Positions 15,288 to 24,892 are shown, counted from the first letter of the stretch. The stretch is 64,000 bases of DNA from Amycolatopsis sp. NBC_01480 (GCF_036227205.1 NZ_CP109442.1:2294001-2358000); one strand, 5' to 3'. Numbers and translations: made by a program. Notes: a model not told the origin generated them from the letters alone.

Positions 15288-17453
15288 GTGGCACTCTTCG
15301 GTTCCCGCTCCGAACCCGACGGCACGCGCTCCGGCCGGCCGGGCCAGGGACGCGGCCGGAAGTCCAAGCGCCGGTGGACGCCGGAGCCCGGCGCCGCGCA
15401 GGCCCGCTCCTGGCGGGAGTCCCCGCCGCCGGACCAGCAGGCCCCGAAGATGCAGCCCACGAGGGTCGAGTACCCGGTCGAGCCGCCGCGCGTGCGGCCT
15501 GAGCACGTGCCCGCCGCCCCGCGCACCGAGCACCTCCCGCCCGAGGCCCCGAGAGCGCGACCCGAACGCATCCCCGCGGACCCGCCGCGGGCACGGCCGG
15601 ACCACATTCCCGCGGACCGGACCCGCGTGCGACCGGATCCGTTCGCCGCGGACCCGGCCCGGGCCCGTCCCCAGCCCGTCCCGGCCGACGCGCCACGGCC
15701 GGAGCGCTTCGCCGCCGACGGCCCGCAGGCGCGCGTCTCCCCGGACGCCCGCCGCGCCGCAGACCCGCCGCGCGGCAGCCGGTTCTACGACGACGCGCAC
15801 CCCGCGGCCGAGCCCCCGACCACCGCCGTCCCCGGCGGGCGACGGCCGCCGCCACCGCGGGGAGCCCGGCCGTTCCCGCCGCAGGACCACCGCACCGAGC
15901 CCGTGCGCCCGCGCGGCCACTACGACGATCGGCCCCGCAGCGACGAGTACGAGCACTACGACACCGGCGGTTACGCGGGTGAGCCCCGCGTCGACCCGGA
16001 CGCCGATCGCGAAGAGGACCTTCGCACCACGGCGGTGCCCGGCGCGGGCTCGATCCCGCGGCTGCCGAAGAAGCTGACCGTCACGCGGGTCGCCGCGCTG
16101 CGCAGCCGTCAGCTCAGCGGCCAGGCCATCGGCATGTTCCAGCGCGCCACCAAGGCCGACGGCGCGGACAAGTCCGGCCTGACGTCGCTGATGTACGCGG
16201 TGATGCTGAACTACGCCAGCGACGCGGCCATGGCCATCGCGCTGGCGAACACCCTGTTCTTCGCCGCCACCAGCGGTGAGAGCAAGGGCAAGGTGGCGCT
16301 CTACCTGCTGATCACCATCGCGCCGTTCGCGCTCGTGGCGCCCGTGATCGGGCCGGCGCTGGACAAGATCCAGCACGGCCGCCGGCTCGCCATGTGCGTG
16401 GCGTCGATCGGCCAGGGCCTGATGGCCGTGGTGATGGCACTGCACTTCGACGACTGGCTGCTCTACCCCGCCGCGCTCGGCATGATGGTGCTGTCCAAGT
16501 CGTTCACCGTGCTCAAGGCCGCGATCACCCCGCGGGTGGTGCCGCCGGAGATCACGCTGTCGAAGACCAACGCCCGGATCACCGTGTTCGGCCTGGTCGC
16601 CGCTGGTGTGTTCGGCGCGCTGGCCAGCGGCGTCAACGGCCTCTGGGGCGCTTCGGGCGCGCTGTGGTTCACGGCGCTGATCTGCGGGGCCGCGGCCGTG
16701 CAGTCGATGCGGATCCCGTCGTGGGTCGAGGTGACCGAGGGCGAGGTGCCGACGTCGCTGTCCGCCCGGCCGGAGCCCAAGGCGCGCAAACAGCGCCAGC
16801 CGATGGGCCGGCACATCGTGGTTGCCTTGTGGGCCAACGGTTCCGTGCGCGTGCTGACCGGCTTCCTGATGATGTTCGCCGCGTTCGCGGTCAAGGCGCA
16901 GACCGAGGGCGCCGGGCACAGCCCGTTCATGCAGCTGCTGCTGCTCGGCATCATCGGCGCCGCCGCCGGGGCCGGCGGCTTCATCGGCAACGCGCTGGGC
17001 TCGCGCCTGCACTTCGGCTCGCCGGATCAGGTGGTCGTGCTCTGCGTGGCGGCCTGTGTGGTGACCACGCTCGTGGCGACGCTGCTGCCCGGGCTCGCGA
17101 CGGCGGCCATCGTCGGCCTGGTCGGCTCGACGGCGAGCGCGCTGGCGAAGATCAGCCTCGACGCGGTGATCCAGGAGGACCTGCCGGAGCAGTCGCGCGC
17201 GTCGGCGTTCGGCCGGTCGGAAACCGTGCTGCAGCTGGCGTGGTGCTTCGGCGGCGCGGTCGGGCTGCTGCTGCCCCCGACGTACTGGATCGGCTTCATG
17301 GTGGTCACCGTGGTGCTGGCGGTCGGGCTGGTCCAGACGTACCTGGTGCGCCGCGGCAGCTCCCTGATCCCGGGCCTCGGCGGCGACCGGCCGCTGCGCC
17401 CGGAGCCGACGGGCAGCTTCCCCGCGCAGGGCGTGCCGGGGACCCGCCGGTAA
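15288..17453 (+). CDS. MFS transporter with long Arg/Pro repeat N-terminus
   Basis: A 721-residue protein from GTG 15288. Residues 1-~255 are a charged, disordered cytoplasmic region with a degenerate tandem motif R-x-R-P-[ED]-x-[IV]-P-A-[DA] repeated about six times (residues ~60-150). The membrane part starts near residue 280 (MYAVMLNYASDAAMAIALANTLFF) and has 11-12 segments: ATSGESKGKVALYLL, GPALDKIQHGRRLAM, ITPRVVPPEITLSKTNARITVFGLVAAG. It corresponds in position to Rv0876c, which lacks so long a tail as far as I recall. Substrate unknown. Its stop is 10 bases before the DUF2771 gene: operon. Confidence 0.82.
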   Translation: MALFGSRSEPDGTRSGRPGQGRGRKSKRRWTPEPGAAQARSWRESPPPDQQAPKMQPTRVEYPVEPPRVRPEHVPAAPRTEHLPPEAPRARPERIPADPPRARPDHIPADRTRVRPDPFAADPARARPQPVPADAPRPERFAADGPQARVSPDARRAADPPRGSRFYDDAHPAAEPPTTAVPGGRRPPPPRGARPFPPQDHRTEPVRPRGHYDDRPRSDEYEHYDTGGYAGEPRVDPDADREEDLRTTAVPGAGSIPRLPKKLTVTRVAALRSRQLSGQAIGMFQRATKADGADKSGLTSLMYAVMLNYASDAAMAIALANTLFFAATSGESKGKVALYLLITIAPFALVAPVIGPALDKIQHGRRLAMCVASIGQGLMAVVMALHFDDWLLYPAALGMMVLSKSFTVLKAAITPRVVPPEITLSKTNARITVFGLVAAGVFGALASGVNGLWGASGALWFTALICGAAAVQSMRIPSWVEVTEGEVPTSLSARPEPKARKQRQPMGRHIVVALWANGSVRVLTGFLMMFAAFAVKAQTEGAGHSPFMQLLLLGIIGAAAGAGGFIGNALGSRLHFGSPDQVVVLCVAACVVTTLVATLLPGLATAAIVGLVGSTASALAKISLDAVIQEDLPEQSRASAFGRSETVLQLAWCFGGAVGLLLPPTYWIGFMVVTVVLAVGLVQTYLVRRGSSLIPGLGGDRPLRPEPTGSFPAQGVPGTRR

Positions 17454-17463
17454 CCTTCGAATC

Positions 17464-17940
17464 ATGCGACGTTCCCGTGTGGTGGCCGTGCTCGCGGCCG
17501 GTGGTCTCGCCGTGGCCGGCTGCTCCGCGCCCGGACCCGCCGAGGTGACCTTCTACGCCGACGGGCACACGATCCGCGTCGGCCCGATCGGCAACTGCGA
17601 CATCACCACCGGCGTCTGCGCGGCCGACCCGGGCGCGGCGGGCACGCTGAAGGTGCGGCCGGGCCGCCCGGTCCAGGTCTCGGTGCCCAAGGAGGTCGCC
17701 GAGACGCCGTGGAAGATCACCGTGCAGTACGTCAACGGCAAGGGCCAGCCGCTGCCGTTGAAGGAGGACATCATCACCTCCCGCGACCGGTACGCGTACA
17801 CCGCGGCGCCCCCGGCCAAGGACGACCAGATCGTGGTGGTCGAGATCGCGCAGGCCACCGTCATCAGCCGCACCGGCGACCCGAACGACGCGGAGCCGAT
17901 CACCACCGCGCTGTGGTCGCTGCAGGTGCGCCCCGCCTGA
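17464..17940 (+). CDS. DUF2771 lipoprotein
   Basis: A 158-residue secreted lipoprotein: MRRSRVVAVLAAGGLAVAGC is the signal with lipobox VAGC (Cys20). The mature domain (VTFYADGHTIRVGPIGNCDITTGVC, KVRPGRPVQVSVPKEVAETPWKI) matches DUF2771, an immunoglobulin-like extracytoplasmic family of unknown function; Rv0875c is the positional counterpart. Two cysteines (GNC, GVC) could form a disulfide. Co-transcribed with the MFS gene; ends at a bidirectional terminator. Confidence 0.85.
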   Translation: MRRSRVVAVLAAGGLAVAGCSAPGPAEVTFYADGHTIRVGPIGNCDITTGVCAADPGAAGTLKVRPGRPVQVSVPKEVAETPWKITVQYVNGKGQPLPLKEDIITSRDRYAYTAAPPAKDDQIVVVEIAQATVISRTGDPNDAEPITTALWSLQVRPA

Positions 17941-17954
17941 GCGCGGTGCGCAGG

Positions 17955-17991
17955 AAAACGGGCCCTCTCGCTGAGCGAGCGGGCCCGTTTT
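17955..17991. terminator. Bidirectional terminator between DUF2771 and cold-shock genes
   Basis: AAAACGGGCCC (17955-17965) pairs perfectly with GGGCCCGTTTT (17981-17991); the inner CTCGCT/AGCGAG extends the stem. A-run and T-run flanks serve both strands. Confidence 0.92.
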
Positions 17992-18007
17992 CGGTCTGTG
18001 TGGCGGT

Positions 18008-18394
18008 TCAGGGATCCAGGTCCCGGGCGACCGCGCGCATGATCTCGCCGATCTGCTTGGTGTGCTTGCGATCCGGGTAGCGGTTGCGCCGCAGGTCCGG
18101 CTGCACCTTCAGCTCGAGCAGCTTGATCATGTCCTCGATGAGCCCGTGCAGCTCCTCGGCGGGACGGCGGCGCGCCTCGACCACGGACGGCGGCGGGTCC
18201 AGCAGCCGGACGGAGAGCGCCTGCGGCCCACGACGGCCGTCGGCGACGCCGAACTCCAGCCGCTGCCCGGCTTTGAGCCCCTCGACGCCCTGCGGCAGCG
18301 CGGCCTTGCGGATGTAGACGTCGGCTCCGCCGTCCTGCGTGACGAACCCGAACCCCTTCTCCGCGTCGTACCACTTGACCTTGCCGGTCGGCAC
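18008..18394 (-). CDS. cspB: Cold-shock domain protein with C-terminal extension (CspB-like)
   Basis: A 128-residue protein from GTG 18394: [23 protein letters not shown]. The cold-shock fold (residues 1-65) carries the RNP1-type KGFGFV and RNP2-like DVYIRKAAL motifs that bind single-stranded RNA/DNA. An actinobacterial C-terminal extension follows ([47 protein letters not shown]), as in M. tuberculosis CspB (Rv0871). A second GTG at 18403 adds three residues; GAGGGAA precedes the chosen start. Likely RNA chaperone. Confidence 0.9.
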   Translation of the reverse strand: MPTGKVKWYDAEKGFGFVTQDGGADVYIRKAALPQGVEGLKAGQRLEFGVADGRRGPQALSVRLLDPPPSVVEARRRPAEELHGLIEDMIKLLELKVQPDLRRNRYPDRKHTKQIGEIMRAVARDLDP

Positions 18395-18526
18395 TTCCCT
18401 CACCAGTCCTTCTGCTGTCCTGCTCACGACGAACGCGCCCCGGGCGTACCCAGGGCGCGCGTGCCGCCTAGCGTATCTCGCCACATGCTCTGGGGAGAAG
18501 CGGATACGGCGGATACGCTCAGCGCC

Positions 18527-18769
18527 ATGGACAGCGTTACGAAGGAGACCGCCGTGGCCGCTACCGGCAAACCGATCCTGATGCGGATCGGCATCGGCCT
18601 CTTCGCCATCGGCATGCTCGCCGTGCTGGCGGTGTTCGTGATGTTCGCCGCCGGCCTGGAGAACCTGCCGGTGTGGCTGAGCGCGGTCGCCGGGGTGGTC
18701 ACCCCGCTCGGCCTGTTGCTCGGCCTGATCGCCCTGGTCCGCGAAGCCCGCGCCGGCAAACACGGCTGA
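18527..18769 (+). CDS. Small two-helix membrane protein
   Basis: An 80-residue protein, ATG 18527 ([22 protein letters not shown]). Two hydrophobic segments, [20 protein letters not shown] (about 24-43) and [21 protein letters not shown] (about 51-71), are followed by a basic tail [11 protein letters not shown] do not recognise a family beyond the general pattern of actinobacterial small membrane proteins. Divergent from the cold-shock gene. The short reading frame, hydrophobicity and GC-rich third positions support it as real. Confidence 0.6.
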   Translation: MDSVTKETAVAATGKPILMRIGIGLFAIGMLAVLAVFVMFAAGLENLPVWLSAVAGVVTPLGLLLGLIALVREARAGKHG

Positions 18770-18771
18770 GG

Positions 18772-18990
18772 TTCGCGACTGGGCTGACGTGGCTCGCTGC
18801 CGCGACTGGGCTGCCGCGACCGGCCGTCGCGGCTGGCTGTCACGGCTAGCTGTCGCAGCTGGGCTGCCGTGACCGGCGGTCGCAGCTCACTGTCGCAGCT
18901 GGGCTGCCGTGACTGGCCGTCGCGGCTAGCCGTCGCGACTGCGCTGCCATGACCGGCCGACGCGGCTAGCTGTCGCGACCGGCCGTGCGG
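18772..18990. repeat. Minisatellite: 40-bp tandem repeat (four units plus partials)
   Basis: Four 40-base units at 18798-18837, 18851-18890, 18891-18930 and 18931-18970, with a 13-base partial (18838-18850) after the first and further fragments at both ends. Each unit is made of three 12-14-base subunits of the form GCYGYCGCGRCT. Shared landmarks are GGGCTGCC, TGACCGG and CGTCGCGGCTAGC. No gene covers it; the reading frames across it are Ser/Arg-rich shadows. Confidence 0.85.
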
Positions 18991-19244
18991 CATCGAGACC
19001 CGGCCGCCGCTCGTGTTCGGTACCGGCCTGGTTTCCCCGCCGCCAAAGGTGATCGTCGACACGCCCGCTTTCGCCCAGCGGCGATCCCGTCTGCCCGGCG
19101 ACGCGCGCTGACCGACCCCGTCCGCCCGGCGATCACCCGCGCCAGCCAGTCGGCCCCAGGCCATCAACCGCGTCAGCGAGGCACGCCTCAACGGCCCAGG
19201 CGCCCAGACCGTCAGGCGAGCCCGCGCCTCACCGTCGGCCTCGG
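18991..19244. other. Intergenic remainder after the tandem repeat, no gene seen
   Basis: About 250 bases between the tandem repeat and the HAD gene 3' end. It is GC-rich with an Arg/Pro-rich open frame on the plus strand that looks like composition noise. No hairpin terminator, RNA gene or repeat was recognised. Confidence 0.5.
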
Positions 19245-19865
19245 CTAAGCGGCAGTCCCGGCGAACGTCCGCGCAAACCAGTCCGGGAATTCCTCCAGCG
19301 ACTCGAACACCACCGCCGCCCCCTCCGCGGCCAGTTCCTCCCGCGTGCACGGCCCGGTGGCGACCGCCACCGCGATCGCGTCGGCCGCGCGGGCGCCGCG
19401 GATGTCGCCGAGGTGGTCGCCGACGTAGGCCTGGGCGCCGTGGGCCAGCAGGGCCTCCGCCTTCCCGGTCGACCACAGCTCGCCGACGAGGTCGTCGACC
19501 TCCAGGCCCAGCGCGTCGACGTGCAGCTGTGCGTTCGGCCCGTACTTGCCCGTGACGACCAGCGTGCGCCCGCCCGCCGCGCGCACCGCCCGAAGCGCTT
19601 CCGCCGCGCCCGGCAGCGCGACGGTGATCGGCACGACCATCTCCGGGTACAGCGCGCGGAACCGGTCGACCAGCCCCGGGATCCGCTCCTCCGGCGCCTC
19701 GAAACCGCGCAGGATGTCGTCGAGCGGCGGGCCGAGGTTGGCGGCGAAGCTGTCGCCGTCCAGCCGCAGGCCGGACTCCGCGCCGAGCGCGTTCATCGCC
19801 GCGGCCATGCCCGGCCGCGGATCGATCAGTGTCATGTCGAGGTCGAACCCCACCGTGATGCCCAC
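19245..19865 (-). CDS. HAD-superfamily phosphatase (phosphoglycolate phosphatase-like)
   Basis: A 206-residue protein from GTG 19865. Motif I is FDLDMTLIDPRPGM (nucleophile Asp, DxDxT), motif II LVVTGKYG (Thr), motif III Lys in STGKAEALL, and motif IV YVGDHLGDIRGARAADAIAVAVATG. The helical cap lies between motifs I and II, so this is a subclass I HAD like Gph. It hydrolyses a small phosphate ester; the substrate is not determined. It is divergent from the TetR/R2lox pair, with 108 bases between. Extra in-frame codons upstream to 19946 lack a ribosome site. Confidence 0.82.
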   Translation of the reverse strand: MGITVGFDLDMTLIDPRPGMAAAMNALGAESGLRLDGDSFAANLGPPLDDILRGFEAPEERIPGLVDRFRALYPEMVVPITVALPGAAEALRAVRAAGGRTLVVTGKYGPNAQLHVDALGLEVDDLVGELWSTGKAEALLAHGAQAYVGDHLGDIRGARAADAIAVAVATGPCTREELAAEGAAVVFESLEEFPDWFARTFAGTAA

Positions 19866-19973
19866 ACCCGCCACGGTAGCCGGACCCACCGACAGGTTTT
19901 GACCACCGCTGTACATCCGATCGGGAGCGGTAAAGGTTCTTGACACCAGGACGTTCTATGTCAAGCTGGCACT

Positions 19974-20582
19974 GTGACCAGCTTCACCGAGCGCACCAAG
20001 GCTTCCTTGCGGGAGGCCTTGCTCGACGCGGCCGCGGACCTGCTCCCCGACCGCGGTCACGCGGCGCTGCGCATGGCCGACGTGGCGGCGCGCGCGGGGG
20101 TGAGCAGGCAGACCGTCTACAACGAGTTCGGCAACAAGGCGGCGCTCACCCAGGCTGTCGCGCTGCGCACGACTTCGGAGTTCCTCGACGGCATCCGGCA
20201 GCGCTTCGCCGACGCCGGCGACCTGCTGGACGGCATCCACTTCGCCGTGGTCTACACAGTCGAGCACGCCCGGGAAAACCGTCTCGTCGCCGCCGCGCTC
20301 GGCACCGACGCGGCGGAAGACCTGTTGCCCCTGCTGACCAGCCGGGGCGAGCCGATCCTCAGCGCCGCGACCGACCTGGCCACCGAGCAGTACCTCGAAC
20401 TCGAGCCCGCGCTCTCGCCCGAATCCGCCGCGCTGCTGGCGGAGACGGTCGTGCGCCTTTCGCTGAGCCACCTGGTGCTGCCCACCCATACCGCGGTGGA
20501 GGCCGCCGACGCCGTGCTCGCGGTGCTGGCCCCCGCCGTCGACCGGTTCGTCCACACCACCGATTCGTCCACAACGGAGTGA
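19974..20582 (+). CDS. TetR-family regulator paired with R2lox
   Basis: A 202-residue TetR protein (GTG start). HTH at residues 9-60: [53 protein letters not shown]. The C-terminal helical domain names no ligand. It lies 16 bases before the R2-like ligand-binding oxidase gene. The same two-gene order (Rv0232 TetR, Rv0233 R2lox) occurs in M. tuberculosis as I recall, so it probably controls that oxidase. Confidence 0.9.
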   Translation: MTSFTERTKASLREALLDAAADLLPDRGHAALRMADVAARAGVSRQTVYNEFGNKAALTQAVALRTTSEFLDGIRQRFADAGDLLDGIHFAVVYTVEHARENRLVAAALGTDAAEDLLPLLTSRGEPILSAATDLATEQYLELEPALSPESAALLAETVVRLSLSHLVLPTHTAVEAADAVLAVLAPAVDRFVHTTDSSTTE

Positions 20583-20598
20583 CACGAAGGGGCCAGTC

Positions 20599-21573
20599 AT
20601 GACCGAGACACTGCCCGAGCTCCGCACGGGGTTCTCCTCGCTGCGCGAGGGCGGGCTCAACTGGGACTCGTTCCCGTTGCGCCTGTTCGTCAAGGGCAAC
20701 AAGAAGTTCTGGAACCCGGCCGACCTCGACTTCAGCCGGGAGCGCGAGGGCTGGGAGAGCCTGACCGAGCAGCAGCGCCGGTCCACCACGTACCTGGTGG
20801 CGCAGTTCATCGCGGGCGAGGAGGCCGTCACCGAGGACATCCAGCCGTTCATGCGGGCGATGTCGTCCACCGGCCGGTTCGGCGACGAGATGTACCTCAC
20901 GCAGTTCTGCTTCGAGGAGGCCAAGCACGTCGAGGTGTTCCGGCGCTGGATGGACGCCGTGGGCCTGGACGCCGACCTGCACCCGTACGTCGCGGAGAAC
21001 CCGCACTACCGCAAGCTTTTCTACGAGGAGCTGCCGAATTCGCTGCGCGCGCTCGAGGACGATCCCAGTCCCCTCAACCAGATCCGCGCGAGCGTCACGT
21101 ACAACCACGTGATCGAGGGCAGCCTGGCGCTCACCGGTTATTACTCGTGGCAGCTGATCTGCACGCAGCACCAGATCCTGCCCGGCATGCAGGAGCTGGT
21201 CCGCCGCATCGGCGACGACGAGCGGCGGCACATGGCGTGGGGCACCTTCACCTGCCGCCGCCACGTCGCGGCGGACGACTCGCTGTGGGACGCCGTCCAG
21301 CAGCGCATGGGCGAGCTGCTGCCGCACGCGCTCAACATGATCCAGTGGGTCACCGACCAGTTCGAAGAGGAGCCGTTCGAAAACGACCCGCAGGAGCTGA
21401 TCACCTACGCCGCCGACCGCGCGCAGCGCCGGCTGGGCGCCATCGAGTCGGCCCGCGGTACCCCCGTCGAGCAGATCGACCTGGACTACTCGCCGGAGCG
21501 CCTCGAGGACACCTTCGGCGAGGAGGACGAGAAGGCGCTGGCCGAGGCCGCCGCGGCCGCCACCGCTTCCTGA
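20599..21573 (+). CDS. R2-like ligand-binding oxidase (R2lox, Mn/Fe)
   Basis: A 324-residue ferritin-fold protein related to ribonucleotide reductase R2. All cofactor residues known from the R2lox structures are present: Glu74, Glu107 and His110 ([10 protein letters not shown]), Glu173 (YNHVIEG), Glu208 and His211 ([10 protein letters not shown]). The pair that forms the tyrosine-valine ether cross-link is also there: Val77 in EEAVTED and Tyr168 in SVTYNHV. Radical-generating R2 proteins lack this cross-link, so it is not nrdB. It binds a fatty-acid-like ligand and probably does two-electron oxidations of hydrophobic substrates. Followed by a hairpin and convergent with an acyl-CoA synthetase. 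Confidence 0.95.
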   Translation: MTETLPELRTGFSSLREGGLNWDSFPLRLFVKGNKKFWNPADLDFSREREGWESLTEQQRRSTTYLVAQFIAGEEAVTEDIQPFMRAMSSTGRFGDEMYLTQFCFEEAKHVEVFRRWMDAVGLDADLHPYVAENPHYRKLFYEELPNSLRALEDDPSPLNQIRASVTYNHVIEGSLALTGYYSWQLICTQHQILPGMQELVRRIGDDERRHMAWGTFTCRRHVAADDSLWDAVQQRMGELLPHALNMIQWVTDQFEEEPFENDPQELITYAADRAQRRLGAIESARGTPVEQIDLDYSPERLEDTFGEEDEKALAEAAAAATAS

Positions 21574-21583
21574 CGAGGAGGAA

Positions 21584-21620
21584 CGGCCCCCGTCCGCTGG
21601 CCGAGCAGCGGATGGGGCCG
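21584..21620. terminator. Hairpin between R2lox and acyl-CoA synthetase genes
   Basis: CGGCCCC and TCCGCT (21584-21598) pair with AGCGGA and GGGGCCG (21606-21620) around a 7-base loop. It sits between the ends of two convergent genes and has no T-run on either side. Confidence 0.7.
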
Positions 21621-21631
21621 TCCGAGCCGGT

Positions 21632-23290
21632 TCAGGCGTGCTTCGCCGCCGCGGCCGCTTCCAGGCCGAGCAGGGTGACGGACTGCTCGCGCATCTCGAC
21701 CTTGCGCACCTTGCCCGTCACCGTCATCGGGAACTCGTCCACGATGTGCACGTAACGCGGGATCTTGTAACGCGCGAGCTTGCCGGTGCAGAACTCGCGC
21801 ACGGCCTCCGCGGTGAGCGGCTCGGCGCCTTCGCGCACGCGGATCCAGGCCATCAGCTCCTCGCCATACTTCTGGTCCGGGACGCCGATCACCTGCGCGT
21901 CGAGGACGTCCGGGTGGGTGTAGAGGAACTCCTCGATCTCGCGCGGGTACACGTTTTCGCCGCCGCGGATGACCATGTCCTTGATCCGGCCGGTGATGTT
22001 GAGGTACCCCTCGTCGTCCATCACGGCCAGGTCGCCGGTGTGCATCCAGCGCGCGGCGTCGATGGCCTCGGCCGTCTTGTCGGGCTGCTCCCAGTAGCCG
22101 AGCATCACCGAGTAGCCGCGCGTGCAGAGCTCGCCGGGCTCGCCGCGGGGCAGCGTCAGCCCGGTGTCCGGATCGACCACTTTGGACTCCAGGTGCGGCC
22201 CGACGCGGCCGACGGTGGACACGCGGCGCTCCACCGAATCGTCCACCCGGGTCTGCGTGGACACCGGGGACGTCTCGGTCATGCCGTAGCAGATGGACAC
22301 CTCGGTCATGCCCATCCGGTCGATCACCTGCTTCATCACCTCGACCGGGCAGGGCGAGCCGGCCATGATGCCGGTGCGCAGGGAGGACAGGTCGTGGTCG
22401 GCGAAGCCCGGGTCGTTCAGCTCGGCGATGAACATCGTCGGCACGCCGTAGAGCGAGGTGCACTGCTCGGCGGCGACCGCTTCGAGCGTCGCCTTCGGCT
22501 CGAACGCCGGCGCCGGGATCACCATGCACGCGCCGTGGCTGGTGCACGCGAGATTGCCCATCACCATGCCGAAGCAGTGGTAGAAGGGCACCGGGATGCA
22601 GACCTTGTCCTGCTCGGTGTAGCCGACCAGCTCACCGACGAAGTAGCCGTTGTTGAGGATGTTGTGGTGCGAAAGCGTGGCGCCCTTGGGAAAGCCCGTG
22701 GTGCCGGAGGTGTACTGGATGTTGATCGGGTCGTCGGCGGACTGGGCGGCCTGCAGCTTGGCCAGCACGGCCGGGTCGCCGCCGCGGCCGGCGTCCATCA
22801 GCGAGGTCCAGGAGTCCGTGCCGAGCAGCACGACGTGCTCCAGGCCCGGGCAGTCCGGGCGGACCTGCTCGATCATGCCGGCGTAGTCGGAGGTCTTGAA
22901 CACCTCGGCGGCGACCAGCATCCGGACGCCCGCCTGCTTCAGCACGTACGCCAGCTCGTGTGAGCGGTAGGCGGGGTTGATGTTGACCAGGATGGCGCCG
23001 ACCTTGGCGGTCGCGTACTGCAGCAGCGTCCACTCCGCGCGGTTCGGCGACCAGATGCCGACGCGGTCGCCCTTGCCGATGCCGGTGGCGACCAGGCCGT
23101 GGGCGAGGGAGTTGACGTCGTCGGCCAGCTCGCGGTACGTCCAGCGCAGGCCGGCCGCGCGGTCCACGAGCGCGTCGCGGTCGCCGAACGCGGCGACGGT
23201 GCGGTCGAAGTTGTCGCCGATGGTGTCGCCCAGGAGCGGGACTTCGGAGGTCCCGGAGGCATAGCTGGGCAGGGCGGGCGCGTCGGGCAT
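21632..23290 (-). CDS. AMP-binding acyl-CoA synthetase
   Basis: A 552-residue ANL-superfamily enzyme. Motifs in order: P-loop [16 protein letters not shown] (about 204-219), YGMTETSP (AMP-binding, about 337), [39 protein letters not shown] (adenine/hinge region) and the catalytic Lys in [13 protein letters not shown] near the C-terminus. It activates a carboxylic acid to acyl-AMP, then to acyl-CoA; sequence style fits medium-chain FadD35-type ligases. It lies beside R2lox, whose ligand is fatty-acid-like, but the two are on opposite strands. ATG 23290. Confidence 0.92.
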   Translation of the reverse strand: MPDAPALPSYASGTSEVPLLGDTIGDNFDRTVAAFGDRDALVDRAAGLRWTYRELADDVNSLAHGLVATGIGKGDRVGIWSPNRAEWTLLQYATAKVGAILVNINPAYRSHELAYVLKQAGVRMLVAAEVFKTSDYAGMIEQVRPDCPGLEHVVLLGTDSWTSLMDAGRGGDPAVLAKLQAAQSADDPINIQYTSGTTGFPKGATLSHHNILNNGYFVGELVGYTEQDKVCIPVPFYHCFGMVMGNLACTSHGACMVIPAPAFEPKATLEAVAAEQCTSLYGVPTMFIAELNDPGFADHDLSSLRTGIMAGSPCPVEVMKQVIDRMGMTEVSICYGMTETSPVSTQTRVDDSVERRVSTVGRVGPHLESKVVDPDTGLTLPRGEPGELCTRGYSVMLGYWEQPDKTAEAIDAARWMHTGDLAVMDDEGYLNITGRIKDMVIRGGENVYPREIEEFLYTHPDVLDAQVIGVPDQKYGEELMAWIRVREGAEPLTAEAVREFCTGKLARYKIPRYVHIVDEFPMTVTGKVRKVEMREQSVTLLGLEAAAAAKHA

Positions 23291-23421
23291 GGGTGCCTCC
23301 GGTGGCGGGTCTTCGTCGACCTGCCGAGTCTAGGAAGCCGCGGGCCACACGACCAGCGGGCGGGGGCGCCGGTTCCGCTACCCTCGGTTCCGGGTTCGTC
23401 GTTCACGAGGGGATCAGTGAC

Positions 23422-24195
23422 GTGCCGGAGGAATTCTCCCTGGGCTGGACCGAGGTCGACGTCGCGGTGCGGCGCACGGGGCTGCCCGCTTCGTGGCACC
23501 CCTTCGAGGTCCGCAGCGCGGGCTACACGCTCGACGAGCACGAGCGCCTGTCGAACGCCGCCTGGGACGCCATGCGCTCCCGCGGCCTCGCCGACGCGGA
23601 CAAGCTGGACCACGAGGTCGCGGCCACCCTGCGGGCCTGGACGCGCCCGGAGGTCCTGATCATCGTCCGCGCGGCGGAGCTGGCCGGCGGGACGGTGCTG
23701 TATCGAGCCTGCGCGGGCGAGGGCTTGGGCGTCTTCTCGGAGGCCCTGCCCGACGGCATCCGCTTCCTGCAGGTCCGCCCCGAGCGTCTGGTGGAGACGG
23801 TGCTGAGCATGTTCCCGCCGTACGCCCCCCTGCCGGTCGCCCCGGTGACGATCACCCAGCACAACCGCCCCACCCGCCGCTCGGACCTCCCGGACAACTC
23901 CGACCGCGACTTCACCAGCGACACCCCCGGCCCCAGCCGCCGAGACCGCGACGCGCTGGCGCCGTACTCGAACTGGGCGCTGCATCGTCATGGCACGGTG
24001 GAACTCTCGCTGCGCCATGGCCAGGGCACTTTGCGTGCGGCCGGGACTACCACGTTCGTCGATACGGACGGCGGACGGTATTTGACGTTCATGGACACGC
24101 TGCCGGACGGGGATGTACGGCTGCGGTTCACCCCTTCTGACGGCTCTCACCTGCGACGGTGGTTGTTGGAGACGATTGAAGAGGGTGGGCGTTGA
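23422..24195 (+). CDS. EspG-family type VII secretion chaperone
   Basis: A 257-residue protein from GTG 23422, with GAGGGG 9 bases upstream. The N-terminus EFSLGWTEVDVAVRRTGLPASWHPFEVRSAGYTLDEHERLSNAAWDAMRSRGLADAD and the SMFPPYAPLPVAPVTI and RWLLETIEEG blocks are those of the ESX secretion-associated EspG family. In mycobacteria EspG binds the tip of PE-PPE substrate pairs in the cytoplasm and delivers them to the ESX machine. No Ecc/MycP machinery gene is present in the window, so it would serve an apparatus elsewhere. It heads a cluster with DUF3558 lipoproteins, a helical small protein and a PPE-like protein, on the same strand. Confidence 0.85.
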   Translation: MPEEFSLGWTEVDVAVRRTGLPASWHPFEVRSAGYTLDEHERLSNAAWDAMRSRGLADADKLDHEVAATLRAWTRPEVLIIVRAAELAGGTVLYRACAGEGLGVFSEALPDGIRFLQVRPERLVETVLSMFPPYAPLPVAPVTITQHNRPTRRSDLPDNSDRDFTSDTPGPSRRDRDALAPYSNWALHRHGTVELSLRHGQGTLRAAGTTTFVDTDGGRYLTFMDTLPDGDVRLRFTPSDGSHLRRWLLETIEEGGR

Positions 24196-24303
24196 GGGGA
24201 GTTGGGCAATAGCCTGCTCTCGCTTCACCCGTGGCCCGATTTACCGCGAGGCCGAGAAAGCACACAACGGCCCGTTCCCGACGCGGAACAAGGAACCTGG
24301 CTG

Positions 24304-24844
24304 ATGGAACCCAAGCGCTTCAAGGTCTTGGCCGCGGCCGCACTGGCCGGCGCAGCGCTGACCGCCTGCACCGCCGACGTCCGCGGGACAGCGCAGGCAT
24401 CGTCCGCGTCTGCCACCTCACCAGCCGACGCGTCGAACCCCCTCAAAACCTGCCTCCCTGCCCAACCTTGGACCAGGTGGTGAGCGGGCAGCGGTTCGCA
24501 GCGGCAGTGCCGACCGTCGCGGACGCGCGGCACAGTTGCCGGGCGCACAAGGACACGCAAGGCAGTACCGAAGGCGTCGACATCAGCCTGTCCCTTCAAG
24601 ACGGCCGAAGCTACAAGGACAACATTCAGAATCCCGGTCAGGCAAGGGCGGGAACGTGGGCCCCAGAGCCGCGATCGAAGAAGCCGAGCCGATCGGCGCC
24701 AAAGGAGATTGCGACATCGCAATCGAGGTGAAGCCGAACTCACGCGCCGTTATCGGCGTCTCGTCCGACGACACTGAGTAGGCTTGCAAGCTGGCCGAAA
24801 GCCTGGCCGATAAACTCGAACCGCTGCTTCCCAAGAGCACGTAG
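24304..24844 (+). pseudogene. Broken DUF3558 lipoprotein gene, copy 1
   Basis: Starts MEPKRFKVLAAAALAGAALTAC (lipobox LTAC), then runs out of frame. A one-base loss in the C-run near 24442 and a second near 24650 shift the frame; correcting both restores LPPCPTLDQVVSGQ, SLSLQDGRSYKDNIQNPGQ, VGPRAAIEEAEPIGAKGDCDIAIEVKPNSRAVI and LADKLEPLLPKST. A TAG at 24779-24781 also interrupts the restored frame. The corrected product aligns along its whole length with copy 2. Three disabling changes make it a clear pseudogene unless the sequence has errors. Confidence 0.85.
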
Positions 24845-24892
24845 CGTCCGCACCAGAGATGCAACCCAGGGTGTGCCGCCCAGGAGGGCGCC

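Noticed and set aside
18985..19248. 87-residue Arg/Pro-rich frame after the tandem repeat
   Set aside because: Composition noise in GC-rich DNA, no ribosome site.
20599..21573. Ribonucleotide reductase R2 (nrdB)
   Set aside because: Val77-Tyr168 cross-link pair and cofactor pattern are those of R2lox, not radical R2.
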